64,000 nucleotides of DNA. Source: Papio anubis (Eukaryota > Chordata > Mammalia > Primates > Cercopithecidae). Position numbers and translations under genes: made by a program. The DNA lies in the NCBI RefSeq assembly GCF_008728515.1, contig NC_044996.1, forward strand, positions 103,361,287 through 103,425,286, written 5' to 3'. The notes under the pieces were generated by a model that saw only the letters and a program-made list of their open reading frames with translations, ran no database searches and was not told the DNA's origin. Shown one piece after another: positions 45,950-56,965 of this stretch. How positions within the stretch are numbered: position 1 is the stretch's first letter; each line of letters opens with the position of its first letter.

Positions 45950-48900
45950 GGGAGAAGGAAGTCTACAGCTGAACTTTGTAACAATTTGAACTGGTCATGA
46001 AGCCTCCTGGCCAGAACTTGGAGGAGGGCTTAAGTCCGGCATGCAGACTCCACAGGTGTGGGAAGATCTAAAACCGTTTTCTTTCACAGCTGGGAGGCAG
46101 ATAGCCTGGAGCAAGTTTTCAGCCCTACTTACCCACTGCCTAGAAACAGACTTGCTGCTGTTAGCAGGGGCACAGTGGGAGTGAGACTGGCCCTTCAGAT
46201 TGCGTGGGAGCTGGGTGAGGCCTGTGACTACAGGCTTTCCCCCACTTCCCTGACAACCTGCCATGACTCAATAGAGGCAGCCATAATCCTCCTAGGTTCA
46301 CAACTCCATTGACCTGGGAACCTCACCCCCATCCCCAACAGCAGCTGCAGCAAGACCCGCCCAAGGAGAGTCTGAGCTCAGACACACCTAGCCCCACCCC
46401 CACCTGATGGTCCTTCCCTACCCACCCCAGTAGCTGAAGACAAAGGGCATAGCCCCACCTACCACAAGTTCCTCTCTATACTACCACAGTTGATGCCCTC
46501 TGGAAAGTGCCACCTTCCGGCAGAAGGCCAACCAGCACAAAAATAGAGCATTAAACCACCAAAACTAAAAATACTTACAGAGTCCATTTTACTCCCCTGC
46601 CACCTCCACTGGAACAGATGCTGATAGCCATGGCTAAGAGACCCATAGACAATTCACATCACCAGACTCTGTGCAGACAATCCCCAGTACCAGCCTGGAG
46701 CCTGATAGACTTGTTGGGTGGCTAGACTCAAAAGAAATAACAATCACTACAGCTAGGTTCTCAGGAGGCCCCATCCATAGGAAAAGGGGAAGAATACTGC
46801 ATCAAGGGAACACCCCATGGGACAAAAGAATTTGAACAACAGTCTTCAGTCCTATACCTTCCCTCTAACAGAGCCTACCCAAATGAGAAGGAACCAGAAA
46901 ACCAACTCTGGTAATATGACAAAACAAGGCTCTTTAACACTCCCCAAAAATTACACTAGCTCACCAGCAATTGATCCAAACCAAGAAGAAATCCTTGATG
47001 TACCTGAAAAAGAATTCAGGAAGCTAGTTATTAAACTAATATGGGAGGCACCAGAGAAAGGCCAAGCCCAGTGCAAGGAAATCAAAAAAATGATACAAGA
47101 AGCAAAGGGAGAAATACTCAAAGAAATAGATAGCATAAAGTAAAATCAATCAAAACTTTAGGAAACACTGAACATACTTATAGAAATGCAAAATGCTCTG
47201 GAAAGTCTCAGCAATAGAATCGATCAAGTAGAAGAAAGAAATTCAGAGCTCGAAGACAAGGTCTTCAAATTAACCCAATCAAACAAAGACAAAGGAAAAA
47301 GAATAAGAAAATATGAGCAAAGCCTCCAAAAGTCTGGGATTATGTCAGATGACTAAACCTAAAAATAATCAGTGTTCCTGAGGAAGAAGAGAAACCTAAA
47401 ATTTTGGAAAACATATTTGGGGGAATAATTGAGGAAAACTTCCCAGCCTTGCTAGAGACCTAGACATCCAAATACAAGAAACACAAAGAATACCCGGAAA
47501 ATTCATTGCAAAAAGATGATGACCTAGGCACATCGTCATGAAATAATCTAAAGTTAAGATGAAGGAAAGAATCTTAAAAGCTGTGAGACAAAAGCACCAG
47601 GTAACCAATAAAGGAAAACCTATCAGATTAGCTACAGATTTCTCAGCAGAAACCCTACAAGCCTCCTCAAGCAAAGAGCCAATAATTTTTCTCATAATAT
47701 TGAGTGGGAAAAGTTGAAAACACTCCCTCTGAGAACTGGAACAAAACAAGGGTGCTCACTCTTACCACTCCTCTTCAACATAGTACTGGAAATCCTAGCC
47801 AGAGCAATCAGACAAGAGAAGGAATGGAAGGGCATCCAAATTGGTAAAAGGAGGAAGTCAAACTGTCACTGTTCACTGACAACATAATCGTTTACCTTGA
47901 AAACCCTAAAGATTCCTCCAGAAAGCTCCTAGAACTGATGAAAGAATTCAGCAAAGTTTCCAGATACAAGATTAATGTACACAAGTCAGTAGCTCTTCTA
48001 TACACCAACAGTGACCAAGTGGAGAATCAAATCAAGAACTCAACCCTTTTTACAATAGCTGCAAAAAAAAATAATAATAATAAAATACTTAGGAATATAT
48101 CTAACCAAGGAGGTGAAAGACCTCTACAAGGAAAACTACAAAACACTGCTAAAAGAAATCATAGATGACACAAACAAATGGAAACACATCCCATGCTCAT
48201 GAATGGGTAGAATCAATATTAGGAAAATGACCATACTGCCAAAAGCAATCTACAAATTCAGTGCAATCCCCATCAAAATACCACCATCATTCTTCACAGA
48301 ATTAGAAAAAACAATTCTACAATTCATGTGGAACCAAAAAAGAGTCTGCATAGCCAAAGCAAGACTAAGCAAAAAGAACAAATCTGGAGGCATCACTACC
48401 TGATTTCATACTATACTATATGGCCACAGTCACCAAAACAGCATGATACTGGTATAAAAAATAGGTAAATAGACCAATGAAGCAGAATAGAGAACCCAGA
48501 AATAAACCCAAATACTTACAGCCAACTGGTCTTTGACAAGGCAAACAAAAACATAAAGTGGGGAAAGGACACCCTATTCAACAAATGGTGCTGGGATAAT
48601 TGGCTAGTCACATGTAGGAGAATGTAACTGGACTCCAATCCCTCACCTTATGCAAAAATCAACTCAAGATGGATTAAAGACTTAAATCTAAGAATTCTAG
48701 AATATAACATTGGAAAATCCCTTCTAGACATCGGCTTAGGCAAAGATTTCATGACCAAGAACCCAAAAGCAAAAGCAATAAAAACAAAGATAAATAGTTG
48801 GGACTTAATTAAACTAAAGAGCTTTTGCATGACCAAAGAAATAGAGTAAACAGACAACACACAGAGTGGGAGAAAAATCTTCACAATCAATATATCTGAC

Positions 48901-49402
48901 AAATGACTAATATCCAGAATCTACAACGAACTCAAGCAAATCAGCAAGAAAAAAACAAACAATCCCATCAAAAAGTGGGATAAGGACTTGAATAGATAAT
49001 CCTCAAAAGAAGATATACAAATGGACAACAAACATGAAAAAATTCTCAACATCACTAGATCAGGGAAATGCAACTCAAAACCACAATGCAATAACCTTAC
49101 TCCTGCAAAAATGGCCATAATAAAAAAATAAAAAAGCAGTAGATGTTGGCATGGATGCAGTGATCAGGCAGCACTTCTATACTGCTGGTGGGAATGTAAA
49201 CCAGTACAGCCACTATGGAAAACTGTGGCGATTCCTTAAAGAACTAAAAGTGGAACTACCATTTGATCCAACAATCCCACTACTGGGTATCTACCCAGAA
49301 GAAAAGAAGTCATTTATATGATAAATATACTTGAATTCACAATTGCAAAATCATGGAACCAACCCAAATGCCCATCAATCAACGAGTGGATACAGAAACT
49401 GT

Positions 49403-49435
<33 letters not shown>

Positions 49436-49436
49436 G

Positions 49437-49479
<43 letters not shown>

Positions 49480-49855
49480 ATGGAATACTACACAGCCATA
49501 AATGGAAGTGAATTAACAGCATTCACAGCAACCTGAATGAGATTGGAGACTATTATTCTAAGTGAAGTAACTCAGGAATGGAAAACCAAACATCGTATGT
49601 TCTCACTGATATGTGGGAGCTAAGCTATGAGAACGCAAAGCCATAAGAATGATACAATGGACTTTGGGGACTTTAGGGGAAGGGTGGGAAGGGAGTGAGG
49701 GTTAAAAGACTACAAATAGGGTGCAGTGTATACTATTATGATGATGGTTGCACCAAAATCTCACAAGTCACCACTAAATAACTTACTCATGTAACCAAAC
49801 ACCACCTGAACCCCAATAACCTATGGAAAAATTTATTTTTAAATCTAGAACAGTA
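45950..49855 (+). mobile_element. L1 (L1PA8/L1PB class) with a large internal deletion, inside the ERV
   Basis: 5'UTR to about 46880 ('cacctgatggtccttcccta'), ORF1 start near 46883 with a premature stop at about 47141, then ORF1 text to about 47655. There the sequence jumps to the ORF2 reverse transcriptase region ('ttgagtgggaaaagttgaaa'), skipping roughly 3 kb of a normal L1. ORF2 3' part, 3'UTR ('gtaaccaaacaccacctgaa') and an A-rich tail follow. All frames are broken. Confidence 0.82.
49410..49480. repeat. (CA)n/(TA)n/(CA)n tract in the L1
   Basis: A duplicated CA-TA-CA array expanded inside the L1 3' part, between 'actgttatatata' and 'aatggaatactac'. Confidence 0.9.
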
Positions 49856-50112
49856 GGCGTCAAAAAGAAAATGGGAAAGTGGAGAGAGAAAAATTATGTT
49901 TCAAAAAGTATAGTACACCTGTTGTTAGACTGTAGTCTTGCCTAATGTTTTTTATTTTTATTATTTTCAACAGTTTGGACCAAATTCTAATTTTTCTTGG
50001 CTACAAGTCTTCAAAATAATGTTTTCTCTTGTTTTCCTTCTTTTTTTCCCATTTTTCCTAATTTGGAGTCACTGAAAACTAAGCTGTGCTTTCATAAAAG
50101 CCCTGCCAACTG
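49856..50112 (+). mobile_element. ERV 3' internal remnant
   Basis: About 250 bp between the two L1 insertions that matches no L1. By position it is the 3' end of the proviral internal region. No coding frame. Confidence 0.5.
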
Positions 50113-50456
50113 AAGCTGGAATTCATGTCCTTTGTAGGGACATGGATGAAGCTGGAAACCACCATTCTCAGCAAACTATCGCAAGGACAAAAAACCAAAC
50201 ACTGCTTGTTCTCAGTCATAGGTGGGAACTGAACAATGAGAACACTTGGACACAGGAAGGGGAACATCACATACCGGGGCCTGTCGTGGAGTGGGTGGGA
50301 GGCAGGGAGGGATAACATTAGGAGATATACCTAATGTAAATGACGAGTTAATGGGTGCAGCACACCAACGTGGCACATCCATACATATGTAACAAACCTG
50401 CACGTTGTGCACATGTACCCTAGAACTTAAAGTGTAATTTTAAAAAAAAGAAAAAA
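50113..50456 (+). mobile_element. 5'-truncated L1PA 3' end inside the ERV
   Basis: From 'ggaattcatgtcctttgtag' through 'acataccggggcctgtcgtg' and 'aacaaacctgcacgttgtgc' to an A-rich tail. It lies just before the polypurine tract, so its own target duplication is masked by A-rich sequence. Confidence 0.88.
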
Positions 50457-50473
50457 ATAAGAAAAGGGGGAAA
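50457..50473 (+). other. Retroviral polypurine tract
   Basis: The pure purine run agaaaagggggaaa immediately precedes the 3' LTR, where plus-strand DNA synthesis is primed in retroviruses. Adjacent L1 poly(A) makes the left edge ambiguous. Confidence 0.7.
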
Positions 50474-50922
50474 TGTGAAAGGAATATAAATATTGGGGCC
50501 TCAAATCTAAAGGGAAAAGTCAAGCTGGGAACTGCATAGGGCAAACCTGCCTTCTATTCTATTCAAAGTCACCCCTCTGCTCACTGAGATAAATGCATAT
50601 CTGATTGCCTCTTTTGGAGAGGCTAATCAGAAACTCAAAAGAATGCAACCATTTCTCTCTTATCTACCTATGACCTGGAAGCCCCCTACCTGCTTCGAGT
50701 CATCCCACCTTTGCCTTTCCAGACCCAACCAATGTTCATCTTTCATATGTTGATTGATGTCTCATGTTTTCCTAAAATGTACAAAACCAAACTGTGCTCT
50801 GACCACCTTTGGTACATGTCATCAGGACCTCCTGAGGCTGTGTCATGGGTGCATGTCCTCAACCTTGACAGAATAAACTTTCTAAATTAACTGAAACCTC
50901 TCTCAGATATCCAGGGTTCACA
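50474..50922 (+). mobile_element. Class I ERV 3' LTR (MER4-like)
   Basis: The 449-bp partner of the LTR at 43962: it begins TGTGAAAGG and ends GGTTCACA. It contains a segment near 50560 ('ctattctattcaaagtcacc') that is largely deleted in the 5' LTR. Many substitutions separate the two LTRs, indicating an old insertion. Confidence 0.88.
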
Positions 50923-51893
50923 ATATTTAAAATGTATTTGAAGACTTGTCAGTTAGAGGAATCTCACTGTGAAAACTTTTATAAATCAACTAATCACTTA
51001 AACTTCTTCATCTAGAAGATATTTTTCCCATATCAGGTGATCTCGGCACTGTATTTGAGTGACCATTACAGAAGATACCCTTCTAAAATTTAAAATGCTT
51101 CCCTATATCCAAAATAATACAATATTTGGCCCCAAGACAGCAATACTCTGCGCCATGTAACAACACTCCTATGAAAGGAGGTCCTAACACTTAAGTAGCA
51201 GGGCAAGATTTGGAATTCAAAGCAGGCATTGACAAATGTAAAAATTATTTAGAAATTGATCTGCAAAGAAGGGCATCATTCCATGAGAATGGTATATTTC
51301 CACCCAGATCTATTTTAAACAATGCAGATTGGCATTATCTGACATTCCAATTGGCACCACCCCATTGTTGACCAAACAACCTGTTGTTTTTCATTGTTAT
51401 CATCATTTCTCATTATCCTGCTCATCAGAACTGTGACACTAGGAAGCATAAGGCTTTATTACAAAGGCAAGTGTCCTTATTCGTCAGAACTTGTTTGCAG
51501 GTCCAGCCCAAAGCTTACTGGTGCATTATACATTATTGCACAGTATCCTGAAGCTTGAATAATCATTCTTGGCTTGATTTTGAGGAGCATGTTGCTGAAT
51601 AAGGGTATGGACTTCACTGTGAAAAGTACCAGACTGACAATTGTCCAAGAAAATGTGCTGAAATCAACTAATCAACTATTTACTTTCTGAAGGAAGTTGA
51701 TTTCACTACTTCAACTTAGATCCTTTGCTTGTCAATGAGTCTATCAAACTTTAGATCTGAATTAAAATTGAATAATTTGAAAACATTCCTATCAAAATTA
51801 CTCTGCCTATACTGAGCCTTTCTCTGAGAGAGCTCCCCTGGAAACTCCCAGGAAAATGAAGGGGTTCCAGGAGCCCTTTCTTTGTCATTCATT
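50923..51893. other. Mostly unrecognised; possible MIR remnant
   Basis: Around 51140-51235, 'cctatgaaaggaggtcctaa' and 'agggcaagatttggaattca' weakly resemble a reverse MIR. Nothing else is recognised. Confidence 0.4.
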
Positions 51894-51906
51894 AAGATAA
51901 TTACAC

Positions 51907-52175
51907 GGCCGAGGTAGCAGTGGCTCAAGCCTGTAATCCCAGCACTTTGGGAGGCCGAGACGGGCGGATCCTGCAGTCAGGAGATCAAGACCATCCTGGC
52001 CGAACCTGAAACCCCGTCTCTACTAAAAAATACAAAAAACTAGCGGGCAGTGACCTGTAGTCCCAGCTACTCGGGAGAGCTGAGGCAGGAGAATGGTAAA
52101 CCAGGAGGCGGAGCTTGCAGTGACTGAGATCAGGCCACTGCACTCCAGCCTGGGCGACTGAGCGAGACTCCGTCT

Positions 52176-52213
<38 letters not shown>
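51907..52213 (+). mobile_element. Alu, AluYR-like, with CpG-site indels
   Basis: Full dimer with an uninterrupted run of 39 A at 52177-52215. Exact 13-bp duplications aagataattacac lie at 51894-51906 and 52214-52226. It matches AluYR-type text at non-CpG positions but has about ten small deletions or substitutions almost all at expected CpG sites, for example 'aatggtaaaccaggagg' and 'actagcgggcagtgacctg'. Confidence 0.9.
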
Positions 52214-52217
<4 letters not shown>

Positions 52218-52375
52218 TAATTACACGTGTGTATTTACTTAATATCTACATTTCCTCACTAGACTCTAATCTCCCTTTGTGCATAAGATCAGCCTTGTGG
52301 GCACTCAATACATGTTTGTTGAATGAAAGTGAAAAGCTCAACAGACGTACCTTGACTCAGAGCTAAGCTCTTCTT
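52218..52375. repeat. 158-bp direct repeat, copy 1
   Basis: Identical to 52653-52810 except one base (C at 52346, T at 52781, a CpG position), at an offset of 435 bp. It begins inside the target duplication of the Alu at 51907. Content is an L2 3' end followed by a 45-bp stretch (52317-52361) also present inverted at 54796-54840. Confidence 0.95.
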
Positions 52376-52434
52376 GATAATAAATGATTCAGGAGGGGAT
52401 TTCCTAACCATTCTCTAGAAAACCAAATTTCTTC

Positions 52435-52760
52435 CGAGCAGAGGCCACTTCTTATTCATCCTTGAAGTCAAAACATTTATGGCAGTAACTAGCACATATT
52501 AGGTACTCAAAACTTGTTTGCCCACCTTGTTAACTCTCACATAGCTCAAAAGTCACTTTCTCAGCAAGGCTTTGTCATAGCCCCCAGAAGACAGCAGGTA
52601 GCCCTATTATGTACTGTCATACTCCTTACACACTTTCTTCAAGGACTATTTGTAATTACACGTGTGTATTTACTTAATATCTACATTTCCTCACTAGACT
52701 CTAATCTCCCTTTGTGCATAAGATCAGCCTTGTGGGCACTCAATACATGTTTGTTGAATG
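52435..52760 (+). mobile_element. L2 3' end fragments
   Basis: 'cagtaactagcacatattag' with 'gtactcaaaacttg' (to about 52515) is one L2 end. From about 52530, 'ctcaaaagtcactttctcag' through 'tgggcactcaatacatgttt' is another L2 3' part. Copy 2 of the 158-bp repeat lies in continuous L2 context, so copy 2 is probably at the original site. Confidence 0.6.
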
Positions 52761-52810
52761 AAAGTGAAAAGCTCAACAGATGTACCTTGACTCAGAGCTA
52801 AGCTCTTCTT
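52653..52810. repeat. 158-bp direct repeat, copy 2
   Basis: Partner of 52218-52375 with a single mismatch. The left flank (tcaaggactatttg) continues the L2 alignment, which supports it as the donor. Confidence 0.95.
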
Positions 52811-53149
52811 TTGTCGATACCTTCCTGAATAAGATCCATACTTTCCCCCATAAGATTTGATAGCTTATCATGGCCACATCACTTGGTTAGTTTGATTTCT
52901 TCTTTGTAATTTGTTTAAAGCACCTTGTACTTTCCAGATAGATGCCTACTGAAAATGAACTGATATTTCTTGACTGTAAATGTCTGCAATTTTAAGCCAG
53001 ATACAGAGATACAGAAGAGAAATCAATAGAAATTGACACCTGGTTGACCTGCGGACTCCTTTTTTTGCCTTTATTCACAATAGACAAGCAGTATTTCAGA
53101 AATGATAGATGAGTTCCTGAAATACAAACTTCATAAATTGGAATTTTAA
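52811..53149. other. No recognised feature
   Basis: Unique-looking sequence. Confidence 0.4.
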
Positions 53150-53585
53150 AAAAAAACGTGTACATGAGTGTTCATAGCAACTTTATTTACAATAGCAAAA
53201 AGGGGGAAACAATCTAAATGTCCATCAATGGATGAATGGATAAACAAAATGTAGCTTATCCATACAGTAGAATATTATTCACTTATAAAATGTAACGAAG
53301 CACTGATATATGCTACAACATGGATGAACCTTGAAAACATTATGCTAAGTGAAATAAGTCAGACACAAAGGGTCACGTATTGTTCGATTGTATCTATATG
53401 AAATGCCTAAAATAGGCAAATACATGGAGACAGAAAGCGTATTTGTGGTTGCCAGGAGCTGGGGGTAGGCAGAAACAGGAATATGAATGTGGGGTTTCCA
53501 TTTTCTGAGTTGTACACTTTAAAATGGCTACAGTCACAAGTTTTATCACTGTGTATATGTATTTTACCTCAGTTTTTTAAAAAGC
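53150..53585 (+). mobile_element. L1MA/L1MB 3' end
   Basis: ORF2 end ('aatgtccatcaatggatgaa', 'ttatgctaagtgaaataagt') and 3'UTR ('gagttgtacactttaaaatg') in sense orientation, ending in an A-rich stretch. Confidence 0.8.
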
Positions 53586-53720
53586 TAAATATAAAACTGG
53601 AATCAAAATTCACAGGCTCAAAAAAGAAAAACCCACAAAGAAAAAAAAAAATCAGCAACCTTTATGGAAGGAAACTATTAGCCCAGGATTATCAATTCAC
53701 ATTTTCACATACTGGGTTTT

Positions 53721-53752
53721 GTTACTACTACTACTACTATTACTACTACTAC
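53721..53752. repeat. (TAC)n trinucleotide repeat interrupted by a solo LTR
   Basis: Nine TAC/TAT units precede the LTR. 'ctactacta' resumes at 54482, so the repeat pre-dates the LTR insertion or shares its duplicated target. Confidence 0.85.
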
Positions 53753-54481
53753 TGTAACTGCCTGATGGGTTCACCTTGCCAGTTGCCTAGACAGAGCTGA
53801 TTTATCAAGACAGGGGAATTGCAATGAAGAAAGAGTAATTCACGCAGAACCAGCTGTGCGGGAAACTGGAGTTTTCTTATTACTCAAATCAGTCTTCCTG
53901 AGCATTCCGGGATCAGAGTTTTTAAGGATAATTTGGTGGGTAGGGGCTCAAGAAGTTGGGAGTGCTGATTGGTCAGGTTGGAGGTGGAATCATAGGGGAG
54001 TCAAAGTGAGTTTTTCTTGCTGTTTTTCTTGAGTTTTTTTGTTCCGGGGTGGAGTGGCAGAACTCATTGAGCCAGATAAAAGGTCCAGGTGGCGTCAGCT
54101 GATCCATCGAGTGCAGAGTCTGCAAAATATCTCAAGCAGCAATCTTAGTTTTTACAAAATGATGTTATCCCCAGGAACAATTTGGGGAGGTTCAGAGACT
54201 TGCAGCCAGAGGCTGCATGGCCCCTAAACTGTAATTTCTAATTTTGTAGCTAATTTGTTAGTCCTACAAAGTCAGACTATCCCCAGGCAGGAAGGGGGTT
54301 TGTTTGGGGAAGGGCTGTTATCTTCCTTTTTCAAAGCTAAACCATAAACTAAGTTCCTCCCAAAGTTCCGCCTACACCCAGGAATGAACCAGTAGAGCTC
54401 TGGAGGTTAGAAGCAAGATGGAGCCAGTTAGGTCAGATCTCTTTCACTGTCTCAGTTATAATCTTTGCAAAGGCAATTTCA
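53753..54481 (-). mobile_element. Class I ERV solo LTR inserted in (TAC)n
   Basis: On the minus strand a 729-bp LTR runs from TGAAATTG to GTTACA. A 4-bp duplication ctac lies at 53749-53752 and 54482-54485. Interior landmarks in reverse are 'cgcacagctggttctgcgtg' and 'cttgataaatcagctctgtc'. Family not named with confidence. Confidence 0.82.
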
Positions 54482-54714
54482 CTACTACTATTGCCACACT
54501 GCCACTTGTACGCAACCAACACCAAGTTTCCCAAACAATTCAAAGAAAAAATTAGCGAGATTAACTTGAGACTTGAAAGATCAATTCCTGTGTTTCAATT
54601 AATTCTTCTAGATTTAAGAAGATAAAAAATTAAAATGGAAGATTTATAAAGGAATACATTTCCCTAAATATTTTCTTTGGTATTTCTAAGCACACCAGTC
54701 ATAAGACAGAGAAG
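54482..54714. other. No recognised feature
   Basis: Residual trinucleotide repeat, then AT-rich unique sequence. Confidence 0.45.
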
Positions 54715-54860
54715 TCGCTCTGTGAGCCTGAGCAAGTCATTACCCACTCTGGCCCTCAGCTCTTTCGTCTCTAAAATGAAAGGGTTAGATAAGGGTCTGA
54801 GTCAAGGTACGTCTGTTGAGCTTTTCACTTTCATTCAACATTTCTAAGAAAACCTCCTAA
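54715..54860 (+). mobile_element. MIR SINE containing the 45-bp inverted copy
   Basis: 'gagcctgagcaagtcattac' and 'tcgtctctaaaatgaaaggg' are MIR in sense orientation. 54796-54840 is an exact reverse complement of 52317-52361, at the place where the MIR 3' part belongs. Confidence 0.7.
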
Positions 54861-55179
54861 GAATTAAGAAAAAGAAATTGCGTTTTTGCATGGCAACAAT
54901 TCAGGGGTTTTTCAGGCTACCCAATTAACTGGCTCCAACCATTTCTAATAAAGGATACTTAGACCAAAAAAAGCAAACTTGATGAGGGATATGCCCCTAC
55001 AGGCCAGGCTGGTAATTAAATGAGTGAGGGAGGCTAGTTGGTGACAATAGCGAGTTGAAGAGCTAATGTCTCATAACAATGGGGCAGCCTCTTTTCAACT
55101 CCATTCGATGATTGCTACAAGGAAATGAAGGAAATCTACTGGGCCCAGTGATGCAAGAGCTTTATTTTTCAGGAAAAAA
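54861..55179. other. No recognised feature
   Basis: Unique-looking sequence. Confidence 0.4.
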
Positions 55180-55325
55180 GAGAAAATCAGATTTTACAAT
55201 GAAATCTCCGCATTTTGAAATCTTTGCATACAGTTCGAATTTTTCCCAAAACATTGTGCAGACCAAACTAAAAATTTCTACCAGGCTGTATATGGCCCAG
55301 GATCACCAATTTTCAACCTCTGATT
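55180..55325. mobile_element. Possible hAT-Charlie-type remnant
   Basis: 'ttgtgcagaccaaactaaaa' and 'ggctgtatatggcccaggat' followed by 'caattttcaacctctg' resemble the right end of a common hAT MITE. The left end is missing. Confidence 0.45.
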
Positions 55326-55439
55326 ATAATATTTATTAACATACTTAGCTGGCATTGCTGATGGCAAAGCCACTGTGTGCACTGAAGGCTTCTCCAATAC
55401 CCCTCCATGAGACACAGTATAATACAGCTTAACTCAACT

Positions 55440-56965
55440 CATTTGCTAATTTATTTATTCAGCACGTATTTATTGAACACTTACTATGCTCCAGACACTA
55501 CCAATTATGTCAGCCAGATAAAGGTGAGTAAAAACTGTCCTGCCCTCATAGCATTTATGGTCTGGTGGGTTAGACAAATCTTAATCAAATGATCAAAGTA
55601 ATAGGTGGGTCATTATAAACTGTGCAAAGTGCTGTCAAGGAAAGGGATCCAGGGCTAGGAGCATATATAACAAGTGGGGGTAGGAGGTCTAGTATGATCT
55701 AAATTAGGGCATCAAGGAAGACTTCCCTGAGCAAGTGGTATGTATTCTGAGATTCAAACCATGAGTAGAAGTTAACTGGGCAGAGGAGTGGTGAGAGGGG
55801 ATAATTCTGGGCAATCTGAAGCTGCGGAAGTCCTGTTGGAAGAGTGGGTTTTGTGGGGAAGAAGGAACAGAGAGAAGGTCTGAGTGGCTGCAGCCTAAAG
55901 AAGGGAATGGAGAAAAGCGGGGCGGGGTTAGGCCAAAGAGGACAGGAAAGACCAGCCCTTGTAGGGCCTTCAAGGCCAGATGAACACTATGTCTTTTGTT
56001 CTATGAGCAATGGAAAACCATTCAAGTTGCTTAAGAAGACAATAACATTATCCTATTTAAGCCTATTTACGTTCACACTGGCTCTGAGTGGAAGATGCAT
56101 TGAAGTAGAGGGCAGCTTGGGCTCAGATTCAGGTTAAGTTCATGATAGAGGTCAACGTGGGAGTTGTTGGTAACTAGGACTTGGGTGAAGAAATGAATGA
56201 GTTTAAGAAATATTTTAACAAGTAAAATCAATAAGAAATTAATGGATTTGATATGAAGAATTAAGAGAGAGGTGGTAGTTGAGACTGTTTTTCCACCTTC
56301 TGGAGTGCATACATGGATGGCCGGTGGTGCCACTTACCACAGAGGAAGTGTTGGAGGGAAGAGATCATGAATTCAGTTTTGCACATGCTGAGTTTGAGCT
56401 ACTTTGGGGACTGTCAAGTGAACATGTTAAACAGACAGTTGGGTTTACAGGTCTGCTGCTCAGCAGAGAGGCATCTAGACTGCAGCTAGAAATGTACGCA
56501 CCATTAGCATATAGATAAAAACAGAAGTTATGAGTATCTACGGGGTCACTTAAGGAAAGAGCATAGAGTAAAAACAAAAGGAGGTCTAACATCTCCAATA
56601 TGTAGTGGCCTAGTAGAGGAGGATGTGCTTGAAAAGAAGACTGAGCATGAGTAGTCAATGAGGTAATGAGAAAAATACAAGAAGCAGGGTCACAGAATCC
56701 AGGAAAGGAGAGCATTCTAAAGAGGGGGAGTGGCTGACGGGGTTGGACACACCTGATATTGCAGGTAAGCTGAGACTAGAAGAATAACCATTAACTCTAG
56801 CAACATGGAAGGCCCTGGTAACATAATGAGCACAATTTTCTTGCAGTGAAGGAGTTAAGAGCCAGATTGGAGGGAGCTGAGTAGATAAGAAATGAAAAGA
56901 TAATGGCATTGAGAATGTGCAACTTTTTCTAGAAGTTTGATGTTGAAAAGCAGGCACAAGAGAGA
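55440..56965 (-). mobile_element. L2 LINE, antisense, long copy
   Basis: Reads as the reverse of L2: 'cagcacgtatttattgaaca' and 'ccctcatagcatttatggtc' (3' end), then 'tagggccttcaaggccagat', 'ttttgcacatgctgagtttg' and 'ggcatctagactgcagctag' (ORF2). About 1.5 kb, one of the longest L2 copies here. No open frame of L2 length. Confidence 0.75.

Noticed and set aside
46817..47143. Plus frame of 108 codons resembling a coiled-coil protein start
   Set aside because: It is the N-terminal part of an L1 ORF1 that stops early.
53483..53800. Frame with a poly-Tyr run
   Set aside because: The run is the TAC microsatellite, and the frame crosses from an L1 tail into a solo LTR.
54039..54227. Possible small exon with an ATG in a GC-richer stretch
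   Set aside because: The stretch is inside the antisense ERV solo LTR, and no splice sites or conservation evidence supports it.
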